Source of the DNA: Cryobacterium psychrotolerans
Lineage (GTDB): Bacteria; Actinomycetota; Actinomycetes; Actinomycetales; Microbacteriaceae
Length of the DNA: 64,000 bases
Direction: 5' to 3'
NCBI RefSeq assembly: GCF_900101115.1
Contig: NZ_FNFU01000015.1
Coordinates: 1-64,000, forward strand
Within the stretch, counting starts at the first letter, position 1; every line of letters begins with the position of its first letter. The notes under the pieces were generated by a model. It was not told where the DNA came from. It ran no database searches and worked only from the letters and a program-made list of their open reading frames with translations. Below, piece by piece: positions 1 to 6,930 of this stretch. Made by a program: the position numbers and the translations under genes.

Positions 1-1
1 C

Positions 2-874
2 ACCGGAGCCCACGGTAAGGTCGGCCGTGCCGCCACCCAGGCCCTGCTGGACGCCGGTCACGACGTCCTCGCGACGGACTTGACCCGCCCCGGATTTGAG
101 CGACGCGCCGAAGGAACGGCCCGCTACCAGATGGCCGACCTGACGGATGCCGGAGAGGCGTTCGCCGTCGTGAGCGGCGTCGATGCCGTCGTGCACGTGG
201 CTGCGATCCCGGAGCCAACCGGAAACCCCGCGCATGTCGTGTTCCGCACGAACCTGATGGCCACTTTCAACGTTCTCGAAGCGGCCGTCCGGTTCGGGGT
301 GAAGCGCTTCGTCAACATCTCGAGCGAGACGGTCCCCGGTTTCTTCTTCCCGGAGCGGGACTTCCTGCCCGACTACGCCCCGGTCGACGAGGAACACCCG
401 GCCCACCCGCAGGACCCCTACGCCCTGTCCAAGCACTTCGGCGAACAGCTGATGAACGCTGCGGTCGAGCGGTCGGACATCCGTTGCATCTCCCTGCGCC
501 CGAGCTGGGTTCAGAACGAAGGCAACTACGAGCAGAACCTTGGGCCGCAGGTGCGCGACGCCGCGGTGCTCAGCCCGAATCTGTGGAGCTACATCGACGT
601 CTATGATCTGGCAGACGCGATTGTGCTGGCCACCGAAGCCGACCTGCCCGGGCATGAGGTTTTCTACATTGCCTCACCGGACAACGTCGGTGGACGGGAC
701 TTCGGCGAGATCCTGCACAAGTACTACGGCGACACGATCGAGCTTCGACCAACTGATCGGCCTGACGCCTCGGGAATCTCCAGCGCGAAGGCGCAGCGCA
801 TGCTCGGCTGGACCCCGAAGCGGTCGTGGCGCGACTACCTCGACGCCGACGGCAACGCGCTTCCGCGCGGCTGA
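2..874 (+). CDS. NAD(P)-dependent epimerase/dehydratase (extended SDR), 5' partial
   Basis: The reading frame is already open at base 2 and begins TGAHGKVGRAA, the glycine-rich Rossmann motif that normally lies within the first ~15 residues, so only the first few codons are missing. A TTG at 80 would remove this motif and is not the start. The motif DPYALSKHFGE carries the YxxxK catalytic pair, with an SSE serine upstream. About 290 residues are present, normal for sugar epimerases or uronate-type dehydrogenases of the extended SDR family. The next genes downstream are a ribose pyranase and a tartrate/malate-type dehydrogenase, so a role in oxidising or epimerising a sugar or sugar acid is inferred. 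The exact substrate cannot be read from the sequence. Confidence 0.85.
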   Translation, partial: TGAHGKVGRAATQALLDAGHDVLATDLTRPGFERRAEGTARYQMADLTDAGEAFAVVSGVDAVVHVAAIPEPTGNPAHVVFRTNLMATFNVLEAAVRFGVKRFVNISSETVPGFFFPERDFLPDYAPVDEEHPAHPQDPYALSKHFGEQLMNAAVERSDIRCISLRPSWVQNEGNYEQNLGPQVRDAAVLSPNLWSYIDVYDLADAIVLATEADLPGHEVFYIASPDNVGGRDFGEILHKYYGDTIELRPTDRPDASGISSAKAQRMLGWTPKRSWRDYLDADGNALPRG

Positions 875-993
875 GCGCAGCCCACGATGCCGCTGACGGG
901 CGGTGCAGACAATGCATCGCCCCGTCGGTACCACGCTGCCTTCGGCAAACCACATTCAGGCGAGTAGAACGACGTAAGAAACACGAGGAAACA

Positions 994-1398
994 GTGAGAC
1001 GCAACAACGGCACCCTGCACCCACAACTTTCGCGAGTGATATCCGAGTGCGGGCACACCGACTCCATCGTCGTGGCCGATGCCGGCCTTCCCATTCCCTC
1101 ATCAGTCGAGCGAATCGATCTGGCGTACCGAGCCGGAACACCGTCCTTCCTGGATGTTCTGGAAACGGTTCTGGCGGAGTTCGTTGTCGAGAAGGCCATA
1201 GTTTCGCTTGAAATGGTCGAGGATAGCCCCGAAATGTTGCAGGCAATCACGCAACGGTTGGTCGAGGTCGGTGTTTCAGTGGAGTTCGTGCCGCACACCG
1301 AGTTCAAGCAGAAGACCCACCAGGCTCGCGCGGTGGTTCGCTCCGGCGAGTTCACGCCGTACTCCAACGTTCTCTTATACTCGGGCGTTCCTTTCTAG
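994..1398 (+). CDS. rbsD: D-ribose pyranase (RbsD/FucU family)
   Basis: The 134-residue product matches RbsD along its whole length. It has the N-terminal NGTLHPQLSR segment, GHTDSIVVADAGLP with the catalytic His and Asp, VPHTEFK, and the C-terminal TPYSNVLLYSGVPF that lines the active site. RbsD interconverts beta-pyranose and beta-furanose forms of ribose so that ribokinase can use it. I chose the GTG at 994 because GAGGAAA lies just upstream and the protein then starts at the family-typical position; the frame is open further upstream but is not RbsD-like there. The gene stands without rbsK or rbsABC in this window and sits between an SDR gene and a dehydrogenase gene, so its physiological sugar may not be ribose. 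Confidence 0.9.
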   Translation: MRRNNGTLHPQLSRVISECGHTDSIVVADAGLPIPSSVERIDLAYRAGTPSFLDVLETVLAEFVVEKAIVSLEMVEDSPEMLQAITQRLVEVGVSVEFVPHTEFKQKTHQARAVVRSGEFTPYSNVLLYSGVPF

Positions 1399-1528
1399 GG
1401 AGGCCACCCGATTGGGAGCCTCGAAGGAAAAATTTCCGACGATGCAGGGAGCGAACCCGGAGAAGCCGACCCGACCAGGCGGCACCCGCAGACCACCGGA
1501 CTACATAAACGAAATATGAGGCCACACC

Positions 1529-2605
1529 TTGACTATTGCCCCGCTAAGAATCGCAGCGATCCCAGGTGATGGCATCGGAGCGGAGGTGGTGGCCGCTGGG
1601 CGTCGCGTGATCGACGCGCTTGCCGCGGCATCGGATGGACGACTCGCCGTCGAGTGGACCGAATTTCCGTGGGGTTGTGGGTACTACGAAGCGACTGGGT
1701 CCATGATGCAAGAGGGTGGAGTGGCGGCTCTGCGAGACTTCGATGCCATCTACTTCGGCGCAGTAGGGTGGCCGACTGTGCCCGACCACGTGAGTTTATG
1801 GGGTCTGCGCATAGCCATCTGCCAGGGGCTTGACCAGTGGGCCAACGTCCGACCGGTCCGATTTCTCCCCGGCGTGAAAAGCCCGCTTCGGAAAGCCGAC
1901 GAGGTTGAGCTTGATTGGATTGTCGTGCGCGAGAACAGCGAGGGCGAATATTCAGGCTTCGGCGGTCGAAATTTCGGAGGGCGTTTGCCTGGCGGAGAGA
2001 TAGCCGTGCAATCCTCGGTCTTCACCGAAGTAGGTTGCGAACGAATCATCCGCTACGCCTTTGAGGTGGCTCGGACGCGTGTCCGCAAGAAGCTCACGAG
2101 TGTAACCAAGAGCAACGCGCAGCAGTACGGGATGGTGTTATGGGACGACGTTTTCAAGAGGGTTGCGCATGATTACCCCGATGTTGAGATCGACACCTGC
2201 CTTGTTGACGCGATGGCCGCACGCTTTGTGCTGCACCCCGAGCAGTTGTCTGTGGTGGTCGCCTCGAATCTCCACGCTGACATCTTGTCTGATCTCGGCA
2301 GCGCGCTGGCCGGAAGCCTCGGCCTGGCCGGTAGCGCCAACCTAAACCCGGAGCGGCGTACGCCGAGCATGTTCGAGGCCGTGCACGGCAGTGCGCCCGA
2401 CATCGCCGGCCTTGGCATCGCGAATCCGATCGGGGCAATCGAGAGCGCGGCGCTCATGCTGCGCCATCTCGGTTTCCCAGCGGAGGCCGACTGTATCGAG
2501 CGTGCTATCGATCGCACGACCGCCGCCGGCGTGCTGCCCCGTGACCTGGGCGGGGAAGCGAACACCGCGGAAGTGACTGCGACGATTCTGCGTTTCCTCA
2601 ACTGA
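1529..2605 (+). CDS. Tartrate dehydrogenase/decarboxylase or D-malate dehydrogenase (IDH/IPMDH superfamily)
   Basis: The 358-residue protein has the beta-decarboxylating dehydrogenase fold: IPGDGIGAEV near the N-terminus, RENSEGEYSGFGGR in the substrate loop, and [15 protein letters not shown] in the NAD site. The stretches YFGAVGWPTVPDHVSLWGLR and CQGLDQWANVRP are typical of the TtuC/DmlA (tartrate/D-malate) branch rather than of LeuB. It oxidatively decarboxylates a 2-hydroxy diacid with NAD and Mn/Mg. Translation probably starts at TTG 1529 behind a GAGG. The gene follows rbsD by 130 bp in the same direction. By eye it is somewhat poorer in GC than the backbone genes and it borders the mobile island, so acquisition by transfer is possible. 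A separate leuB lies at 16771. Confidence 0.82.
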   Translation: MTIAPLRIAAIPGDGIGAEVVAAGRRVIDALAAASDGRLAVEWTEFPWGCGYYEATGSMMQEGGVAALRDFDAIYFGAVGWPTVPDHVSLWGLRIAICQGLDQWANVRPVRFLPGVKSPLRKADEVELDWIVVRENSEGEYSGFGGRNFGGRLPGGEIAVQSSVFTEVGCERIIRYAFEVARTRVRKKLTSVTKSNAQQYGMVLWDDVFKRVAHDYPDVEIDTCLVDAMAARFVLHPEQLSVVVASNLHADILSDLGSALAGSLGLAGSANLNPERRTPSMFEAVHGSAPDIAGLGIANPIGAIESAALMLRHLGFPAEADCIERAIDRTTAAGVLPRDLGGEANTAEVTATILRFLN

Positions 2606-2686
2606 CTCAGGTGCGCCGGCCTAGTCATATGGTCGAGGCGACGCTCAGTCCAGACGGTGCGCGATGTCCCGAACGAGGCCAGCCTG

Positions 2687-2908
2687 TTACAGCTTCGTGT
2701 CGACGTGTCGCAGGTACTCATCGGTCACGGTGAAGGTGGCTGGGCCGGCGTGTGGTTCGCGGTGTTCGCTGCGGTCGCGGCATCCGGCGAGGCCGGCGCG
2801 GAGCTTGAGCGAGTCGAGGGTGGGCCAGAGTGCTCGTTGGTGCCAGTCCACGAGGGCGGAGGAGGCTTTGGCGGAGCGGGTGTCGTACGCAGCGCGGTGC
2901 GAGACCAT
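2687..2908 (-). CDS. Short unrecognised ORF beside the IS21-like end
   Basis: A 73-residue frame starts MVSHRAAYDTR and ends TDEYLRHVDTKL. Its composition is fairly protein-like (mixed charged and aromatic residues) rather than the Arg/Pro/Ala-rich look of antisense shadows. The ATG lies just outside two copies of a TTCGGGGGCC repeat that may belong to the IS end. I recognise no family. It may be the tail of a gene cut by the IS, or not a gene at all. The rest of the 377 bp between the dehydrogenase stop and istB (2606-2686, 2909-2982) shows no other gene. Confidence 0.25.
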   Translation of the reverse strand: MVSHRAAYDTRSAKASSALVDWHQRALWPTLDSLKLRAGLAGCRDRSEHREPHAGPATFTVTDEYLRHVDTKL

Positions 2909-2925
2909 GAGTGAGTATTTGCGGG

Positions 2926-2958
2926 TTCGGGGGCCGGTGAATATTGCCTTCGGGGGCC
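2926..2958. repeat. Two direct copies of TTCGGGGGCC, possible IS21-type terminal repeats
   Basis: TTCGGGGGCC occurs at 2926-2935 and 2949-2958, 23 bp apart, just beyond the istB stop codon. IS21-family elements carry multiple short terminal repeats that bind the transposase, so these may mark the istB-side end of the element. No matching repeats remain on the other side, where istA is truncated. Confidence 0.4.
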
Positions 2959-2982
2959 ACTGGCGCCCGACCGCGCGAGCCT

Positions 2983-3735
2983 TTATGCCTTGACCTGGCC
3001 GGCGGTGTGTTCTCGCATGTTGTGGCCGCCGGTCTCGACCCAGATGGTGTTGTGCACGATGCGGTCCATGATCGCGTCGGCGTGAACCCCGGAACCGAGA
3101 CGCTGGTGCCAATCCTTTTGGGCGTATTGGGTGCAGAACACCGTTGATGCTTGGTCGTAGCGGCGCTCGAGGAGTTCCAGAAGCATGCTCCTTGTGCTCT
3201 CGTCGGGCTCGTCGAGGAGCCATTCATCGATTACCAGGAGCTTGAATGCGGCGTACTTGTTCAAGAACTTCGTCGTGCCGGAGGGTTCATCGCGGGCCAG
3301 CTGCCAGGCCTCTTCGCGCTCCGGCATCCGAATGTAATGTGCTCGCACTCGGTGCAGGCACGCGGCCTACGCCAGCGCGCACCCCAGATGCGATTTCCCC
3401 GACCCGGTGAATCCTTGAAAAACGACGTTCTGCTGCCGGTCGATGAATGAGCACGTGCCCAGCCCCGCGATCATCGATCGGTCAAGGCCGCGTTCCTCGA
3501 CGAGGTCCAGGCGGCGCAGGGCAGCGTTTGGATTTCGCAGGTTCGCCCGGCGGATCAGCCCCTCGACCTTGGTTTGGGTGAAGACGAAGTGGGCGTCATC
3601 GACGGCGAGTTTGATCTTCTCCTCGAATGCCAGACCGAGGGTGAGGGTGTCGTCCTGTGCGTCGAAGGCGTCCAACAGGGTGGCGACGCCCATTTCGCGG
3701 AGTTTGCGTTTGGTCTCGATATCCATCCGGCTCAT
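2983..3735 (-). pseudogene. istB: IS21-family helper ATPase istB, interrupted by one amber codon
   Basis: The product starts MSRMDIETKRKLREMG and contains Walker A (GFTGSGKSHLGCALA), a Walker B-like LLVIDEWLLD, and the IstB ending GGHNMREHTA. It would be 250 codons long, the normal size of this AAA+ helper, which assists IstA in target selection. An in-frame TAG at 3367-3369 (minus strand) interrupts it directly after Walker A. The frame resumes without any shift in the expected ACLHRVRAHYIRMP, so a single TAC-to-TAG substitution explains it. The start overlaps the istA remnant stop as ATGA. Unless the amber codon is suppressed, the protein is inactive; translation could restart only at internal Mets that lack Walker A. 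Confidence 0.85.
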
Positions 3736-3850
3736 CGTGCACCGCCTCCGGCGTAGTAGTCGGCGCCGCGGACATATCCGCCGGATTCGGGTTCGGTGGG
3801 TTCGAAGCGCGGAATCCTGCGGGTACCTTTCTTGTCTTGCCCGGTCTCCA
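3732..3850 (-). pseudogene. istA: C-terminal remnant of IS21 transposase istA
   Basis: Directly upstream of istB, a short frame reads LETGQDKKGTRRIPRF followed by YVRGADYYAGGGAR and a TGA that overlaps the istB ATG. Its position and coupled stop/start are what is expected of the 3' end of istA. Only about 38 codons remain; upstream the sequence changes to a tyrosine-recombinase gene at about 3850. The identity rests on position and on the tail character, since no catalytic part is left. Confidence 0.5.
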
Positions 3851-4436
3851 AGATATGTTCGCGTGACCGAGGAACTCCTTAATATGAGGGAGAGGAACGC
3901 CGGCGCGCAGCATCTGCATCGCGCGGGCATGCCGAAGCTGGTGAGCATGGATCTTCTCCGGAAGCTCCGAACACTGCGCTCGTGCCGCGGCGGCATGTTT
4001 GTTCAGCAAGTAGGAGATGTTGTCCTGGCTCATCTGGTGGCGGCGACCTGCCCGGACCGTGAAGGACAACGGGGCTGTTGTCTCGGGGGCGCCGGGGTGG
4101 AACTCGCGTCGGTAGTGGTCGAGATGGCGTGCGGTCTTGTCCATCAGGGGAACGGTTCTGCTTTTGCGCCCTTTGCCGGTGAGCGTCACGCGGCTGGCGC
4201 CGATCGTGGTGTCGATATCGGCCGGGGTCAGGTCGAGGATTTCCTGGATCCGTGCTGCGGCATCGAAGGTGAGCAGGATGAGGGTGGTGTCCCTGCGACC
4301 GCGGCTGGTGTCTTGCCCGGGTGCGCGGATCAGCGCGTCGACGGCGGGCATGCTCAACCCGTCCGGAGCCCGCGCCGGTGTTCGGGCGGGCTTCACCTGT
4401 CTGACACCCAGCCAGATCGACACGAGCGACGCGCGA
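3851..4436 (-). pseudogene. Tyrosine recombinase/integrase fragment lacking both ends
   Basis: The frame on the minus strand contains the catalytic core of a phage/island-type tyrosine recombinase: TFDAAARIQEILDLTPADID (first Arg), LTGKGRKSRTVPL (beta-hairpin Lys), HAHQLRHARAMQMLRAGV (HxxLRH box) and EFLGHANIS. At about 3850 the sequence switches to istA remnant before the Tyr nucleophile, so the enzyme is inactive. At the other end the frame has no convincing N-terminal arm-binding domain and stops at the inverted repeat of the IS3 element (4437). It is probably the remains of the integrase of an island inserted at the nearby tRNA-Gln. Confidence 0.75.
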
Positions 4437-4456
4437 TGTCAAGCTGAGTGGAGTCA
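4437..4456. repeat. Left inverted repeat of the IS3-family element
   Basis: TGTCAAGCTGAGTGGAGTCA pairs imperfectly with the right end at 5910-5932. It covers the orfB stop codon at 4454-4456. Confidence 0.6.
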
Positions 4457-5482
4457 CTCGGGTGAGCTTGTGACGGCTGTGTCGGGGATGTTGATTCCGA
4501 CGGTGCCGGCTGGTGCGGGTGTTCTTGGTCGCGCGCGGACTCGTTCCGGGTGCTTCTGGTGATAGTGCTGCAGGGCACGGTCGCGAATGCGGTGCGCATG
4601 CTTCCAGGAACCGTCGTGCACTTGCTGGGGTGTGAACAAAGCGATGCCGGAGTGCCTGTGGGTCGTGTTGTACCAGGGCACGTAGTCGGTCAGGTGATCG
4701 CGTGCGGTCTGGAGATTGTCGAAGATCCCTGGGTAGTTCGGCCGGTACTTCATCGTGCGGAACTCGGACTCGGAGAACGGGTTGTCGTTGGAGACATAGG
4801 GCCGGTTGTGGGTCTTGGTGACATTGTGCTCTTCGAGGAGCTCGGCCAGAGCGCTCGAGCGCATCGCGGGTCCGGAGTCGGCGTGCACGAACTGTGGGGT
4901 GCCGTGTTGACGGAACGCGGTCTGGAACATCTCCACGGCGAGGTGGTCGCTCTCGCGATCTTCGACCCGCCAGCCGGTGATCTTGCGGGACCAGATGTCG
5001 ATGATCGTGTACGCCTTGAACGCTTTCCCCCGCCACGGAGAGCGCAGATCGGTGATGTCCCAACTCCAAACCTGGCCAGGCCCGGTCGCTATCAACACCG
5101 GCTTCTCCCGGGGTGTTCGGGACCCACGCCTCGTGGGCACCAGGGGGCGTGCGCTCTGATCCTCGATATCGGCGGCGATACGCCACCATGACCTGCGCCC
5201 GGCGAGCATTACACCCCGGTCCCATGCGGACGCGAACGTGTGATCGACAGAGTGTCCGCCCGCCCAGCCCGCCGTGATCTTCTCCGCGATCGCTCTCCGA
5301 TCGGTTGTGGGGATACGAGACAGGTAAGCGCGATCTTTCTGCAGGACAGGCTCGGACACCCGTGCGCGGGGCGTATGCCGGTACTGCCATGTTGATCGTG
5401 CGACGCCGGCGATCGCCAACGCATTACGTTGCGAACCTGTCGTGCGCGTCAGCTCAGCTACGAGCTCGTTCTCCAACGTCAA
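4454..5482 (-). CDS. IS3-family transposase OrfB (DDE integrase domain)
   Basis: The 342-residue product has an N-terminal helical region (RNALAIAGVARSTWQYRH), an HTH_21-like segment and an rve catalytic core. The three catalytic acids are visible in WSWDITDLRS (Asp), HADSGPAMRS (Asp) and NPFSESEFRTMKY (Glu), with the usual YNTTHRHSGI tail. It cuts and joins DNA during transposition. The start TTG at 5482 overlaps the orfA stop as TTGA, so translation of OrfB seems to be coupled by stop-start overlap; I see no slippery A-run typical of the -1 frameshift used by many IS3 elements. All catalytic residues and the length look normal, so the element may be active. Confidence 0.9.
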   Translation of the reverse strand: MTLENELVAELTRTTGSQRNALAIAGVARSTWQYRHTPRARVSEPVLQKDRAYLSRIPTTDRRAIAEKITAGWAGGHSVDHTFASAWDRGVMLAGRRSWWRIAADIEDQSARPLVPTRRGSRTPREKPVLIATGPGQVWSWDITDLRSPWRGKAFKAYTIIDIWSRKITGWRVEDRESDHLAVEMFQTAFRQHGTPQFVHADSGPAMRSSALAELLEEHNVTKTHNRPYVSNDNPFSESEFRTMKYRPNYPGIFDNLQTARDHLTDYVPWYNTTHRHSGIALFTPQQVHDGSWKHAHRIRDRALQHYHQKHPERVRARPRTPAPAGTVGINIPDTAVTSSPE

Positions 5483-5883
5483 GAATTCGACGGATCGGGG
5501 GTCGTCGGGTTGTCTGCGGGCTCTTCCTCGCTCATCGCGTGCAAGAGCCCGATAGCTTTTCCCAGCGCGGCATTGGTGTCCTCCAACTCGTGCACTCGCG
5601 CGCTCAGCCGCGCGACCTCAGCCGCGTGTGCCGCGTGCTCAGCCGCACGTGCTTTCTCCAGCGCAGTGCGCTTGCCCGGTGGAACAGTCATAGGACTACC
5701 CTCTCGCGGAATCAGCCCGCGATCGAGATCCCCCTCGTACACCGCGTCGCGCCAACGAGTGAGCGTGTGCCTCGAGACGCCGCGCTCCGCCAACCAGGCG
5801 CATTTCCGCCCGTACGGCAGCCCGTGGTACTCATGAACGAACTCGCGGATCTCCGCCGTGGTGAATCCTGGGCTTATCGACAT
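5479..5883 (-). CDS. IS3-family transposase OrfA
   Basis: The 134-residue protein has an N-terminal helix-turn-helix (CAWLAERGVSRHTLTRWRDA) that should bind the terminal repeats. A later leucine-zipper-like coiled coil (VARLSARVHELEDTNAALGKAIGLL) is typical of OrfA multimerisation. It starts 27 bp inside the right inverted repeat and its TGA overlaps the TTG of orfB. Confidence 0.88.
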   Translation of the reverse strand: MSISPGFTTAEIREFVHEYHGLPYGRKCAWLAERGVSRHTLTRWRDAVYEGDLDRGLIPREGSPMTVPPGKRTALEKARAAEHAAHAAEVARLSARVHELEDTNAALGKAIGLLHAMSEEEPADNPTTPDPSNS

Positions 5884-5909
5884 TCCCCTGCCTCCTTCTG
5901 ATCGTGAAC

Positions 5910-5932
5910 TGACTCACAATCAGCCTGACGCA
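5910..5932. repeat. Right inverted repeat of the IS3-family element
   Basis: TGACTCACAATCAGCCTGAC plus GCA is the imperfect complement of the left repeat at 4437-4456. It lies upstream of orfA and probably overlaps its promoter. Confidence 0.6.
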
Positions 5933-5998
5933 GAGGGTCGGGAATCGTTTGTGGCACCCAAAGTGGCACTTTTGGCGGTTAGCAGTATGTCTCGAAAC

Positions 5999-6033
5999 AA
6001 AAAATGCCCCTGGTTTCCGCGGAAACTCAGGGG
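5999..6033 (-). terminator. Rho-independent terminator downstream of tRNA-Gln
   Basis: On the minus strand, CCCCTGAGTTTCC and GGAAACCAGGGG form a stem of about 11 bp around a GC loop, followed within two bases by six or more T residues. It lies 6 bp past the tRNA 3' end and faces the mobile island. It is the clearest classical terminator in the window. Confidence 0.85.
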
Positions 6034-6039
6034 TTAAAG

Positions 6040-6111
6040 CTGGGGTACCTGGACTCGAACCAAGAACAACTGAACCAGAATCAGTCGTGTTGCCAATTAC
6101 ACCATACCCCA
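6040..6111 (-). tRNA. tRNA-Gln (anticodon CTG)
   Basis: Read on the minus strand, the 72-nt gene has a 7-bp acceptor stem (TGGGGTA with TACCCCA) and discriminator G. The anticodon stem ACTGA/TCAGT encloses loop TTCTGGT, giving anticodon CTG, and GGTTCGAGTCC forms the T arm. CCA is not encoded. Actinobacteria usually lack GlnRS; this tRNA would be mis-charged by the non-discriminating GluRS encoded just upstream (gltX) and then amidated by GatCAB. Its 3' end faces the integrase fragment, as expected if the island inserted here. Confidence 0.95.
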
Positions 6112-6210
6112 ATGCCCGTTCCGAAGACCGGGCCGGGAGCTACTCTAGCCCATCCGGGCGGGCCCGGACAAACCCGCCGGTGAGTCGCGCGGGTCGCGCC
6201 GGCCTGCCCC

Positions 6211-6888
6211 TCAGTCGAAGCTGAACTCGTCGACGATCATGCACGTGCTGTCTCCCGAGCAGGTTGCCGTCACGGTGAGGTCGACCCCCAGGGCGTCGTC
6301 GGTGTGGATGCGGTACTCGTAGGCGGCGTCGGCCTTGAAGGCCTTCTCCGCGGCCGTCGGAAAGCCGGCGAGGTCGGCATCCGGGATGCCGTACCGGGCC
6401 GCGCGGCCCCGGAGGAGGTCGAGCGTGTTGCGGTAGCCGAGCACCCGGGTGGAATCCTCGACCCTCGCCGCGGCAAGGCGGCCGCCGGCGGTCGTGATCT
6501 CGATCGAGGTGCCGTTGAAGCGCATGCTGCCGCCCGGCCCGAGCACGGTGAGGTACTCGTAGACGCCCTCTGTGGGCGGCACGACCGTCAGTCGGCCGGA
6601 ACGAGACAGCCCGAGCGGTTCGGCCGGGATCGGCACGGTGGTCGCGTCGATGGAGACCCTGCGCGTGTCGGCGATGTAGCTGAGGCCGTCGTCAGTGAAG
6701 AGCGAGGTGCCCTTGGCCGTCACCGCTCCGGCGGGGGCGGCCGTCGGGGCCGTGCCGACATCCGTGACCCGCGTGTTCACCGCAATCGTGAACGCGGCTC
6801 CGATCGCGGCCAGCAGCACCGCGGCGGGAATCCAGGATCGGATCGCCTTGCGGCGGCGCAGCTGCTCATGAGTTGGGGGCACCCGCAT
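6211..6888 (-). CDS. Membrane-anchored hypothetical protein
   Basis: The 225-residue product has a short basic N-terminus (HEQLRRRKAIRSW), one transmembrane segment (IPAAVLLAAIGAAFTIAV) and an external domain of about 180 residues. That domain has two Cys near the C-terminus (TATCSGDSTCMIVDEFSFD), which may form a disulfide. I recognise no enzyme family. It lies between gltX and tRNA-Gln on the same strand, 42 bp after the gltX stop, and may be cotranscribed with gltX. Function unknown. Confidence 0.75.
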   Translation of the reverse strand: MRVPPTHEQLRRRKAIRSWIPAAVLLAAIGAAFTIAVNTRVTDVGTAPTAAPAGAVTAKGTSLFTDDGLSYIADTRRVSIDATTVPIPAEPLGLSRSGRLTVVPPTEGVYEYLTVLGPGGSMRFNGTSIEITTAGGRLAAARVEDSTRVLGYRNTLDLLRGRAARYGIPDADLAGFPTAAEKAFKADAAYEYRIHTDDALGVDLTVTATCSGDSTCMIVDEFSFD

Positions 6889-6930
6889 ACTCTATGGGTG
6901 CGCGGGCGCCCCGGCCGTCGAACCGAACGG

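Larger units (their letters stand above)
2910..3850 (-). mobile_element. Truncated IS21-like element
   Basis: The segment holds the istA tail, the amber-interrupted istB and putative terminal repeats on the istB side. The istA side is deleted. It cannot transpose by itself. Boundaries are approximate: the left end is set just outside the TTCGGGGGCC repeats and the right end at the switch to recombinase sequence. Confidence 0.5.
4437..5932 (-). mobile_element. IS3-family insertion sequence, apparently intact
   Basis: The element encodes orfA and orfB in the usual order, flanked by imperfect inverted repeats: TGTCAAGCTGAGTGGAGTCA at 4437-4456 and, reading inward on the minus strand from 5932, TGCGTCAGGCTGATTGTGAG then TCA. 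The arms pair with small gaps. The left repeat overlaps the orfB stop codon. I could not identify a clear target-site duplication, so the exact outer bases are uncertain by a few nucleotides. It lies in or at the edge of the integrase remnant. Confidence 0.75.

Noticed and set aside
1399-1528. Extra small gene between rbsD and the dehydrogenase
   Set aside because: The 130 bp contain no frame with a start, ribosome-binding site and protein-like composition.
3879-5390. A 503-codon minus-strand frame across the IS3 element and integrase
   Set aside because: It runs in another frame of orfB and the integrase remnant, both of which have clear motifs in their own frames.
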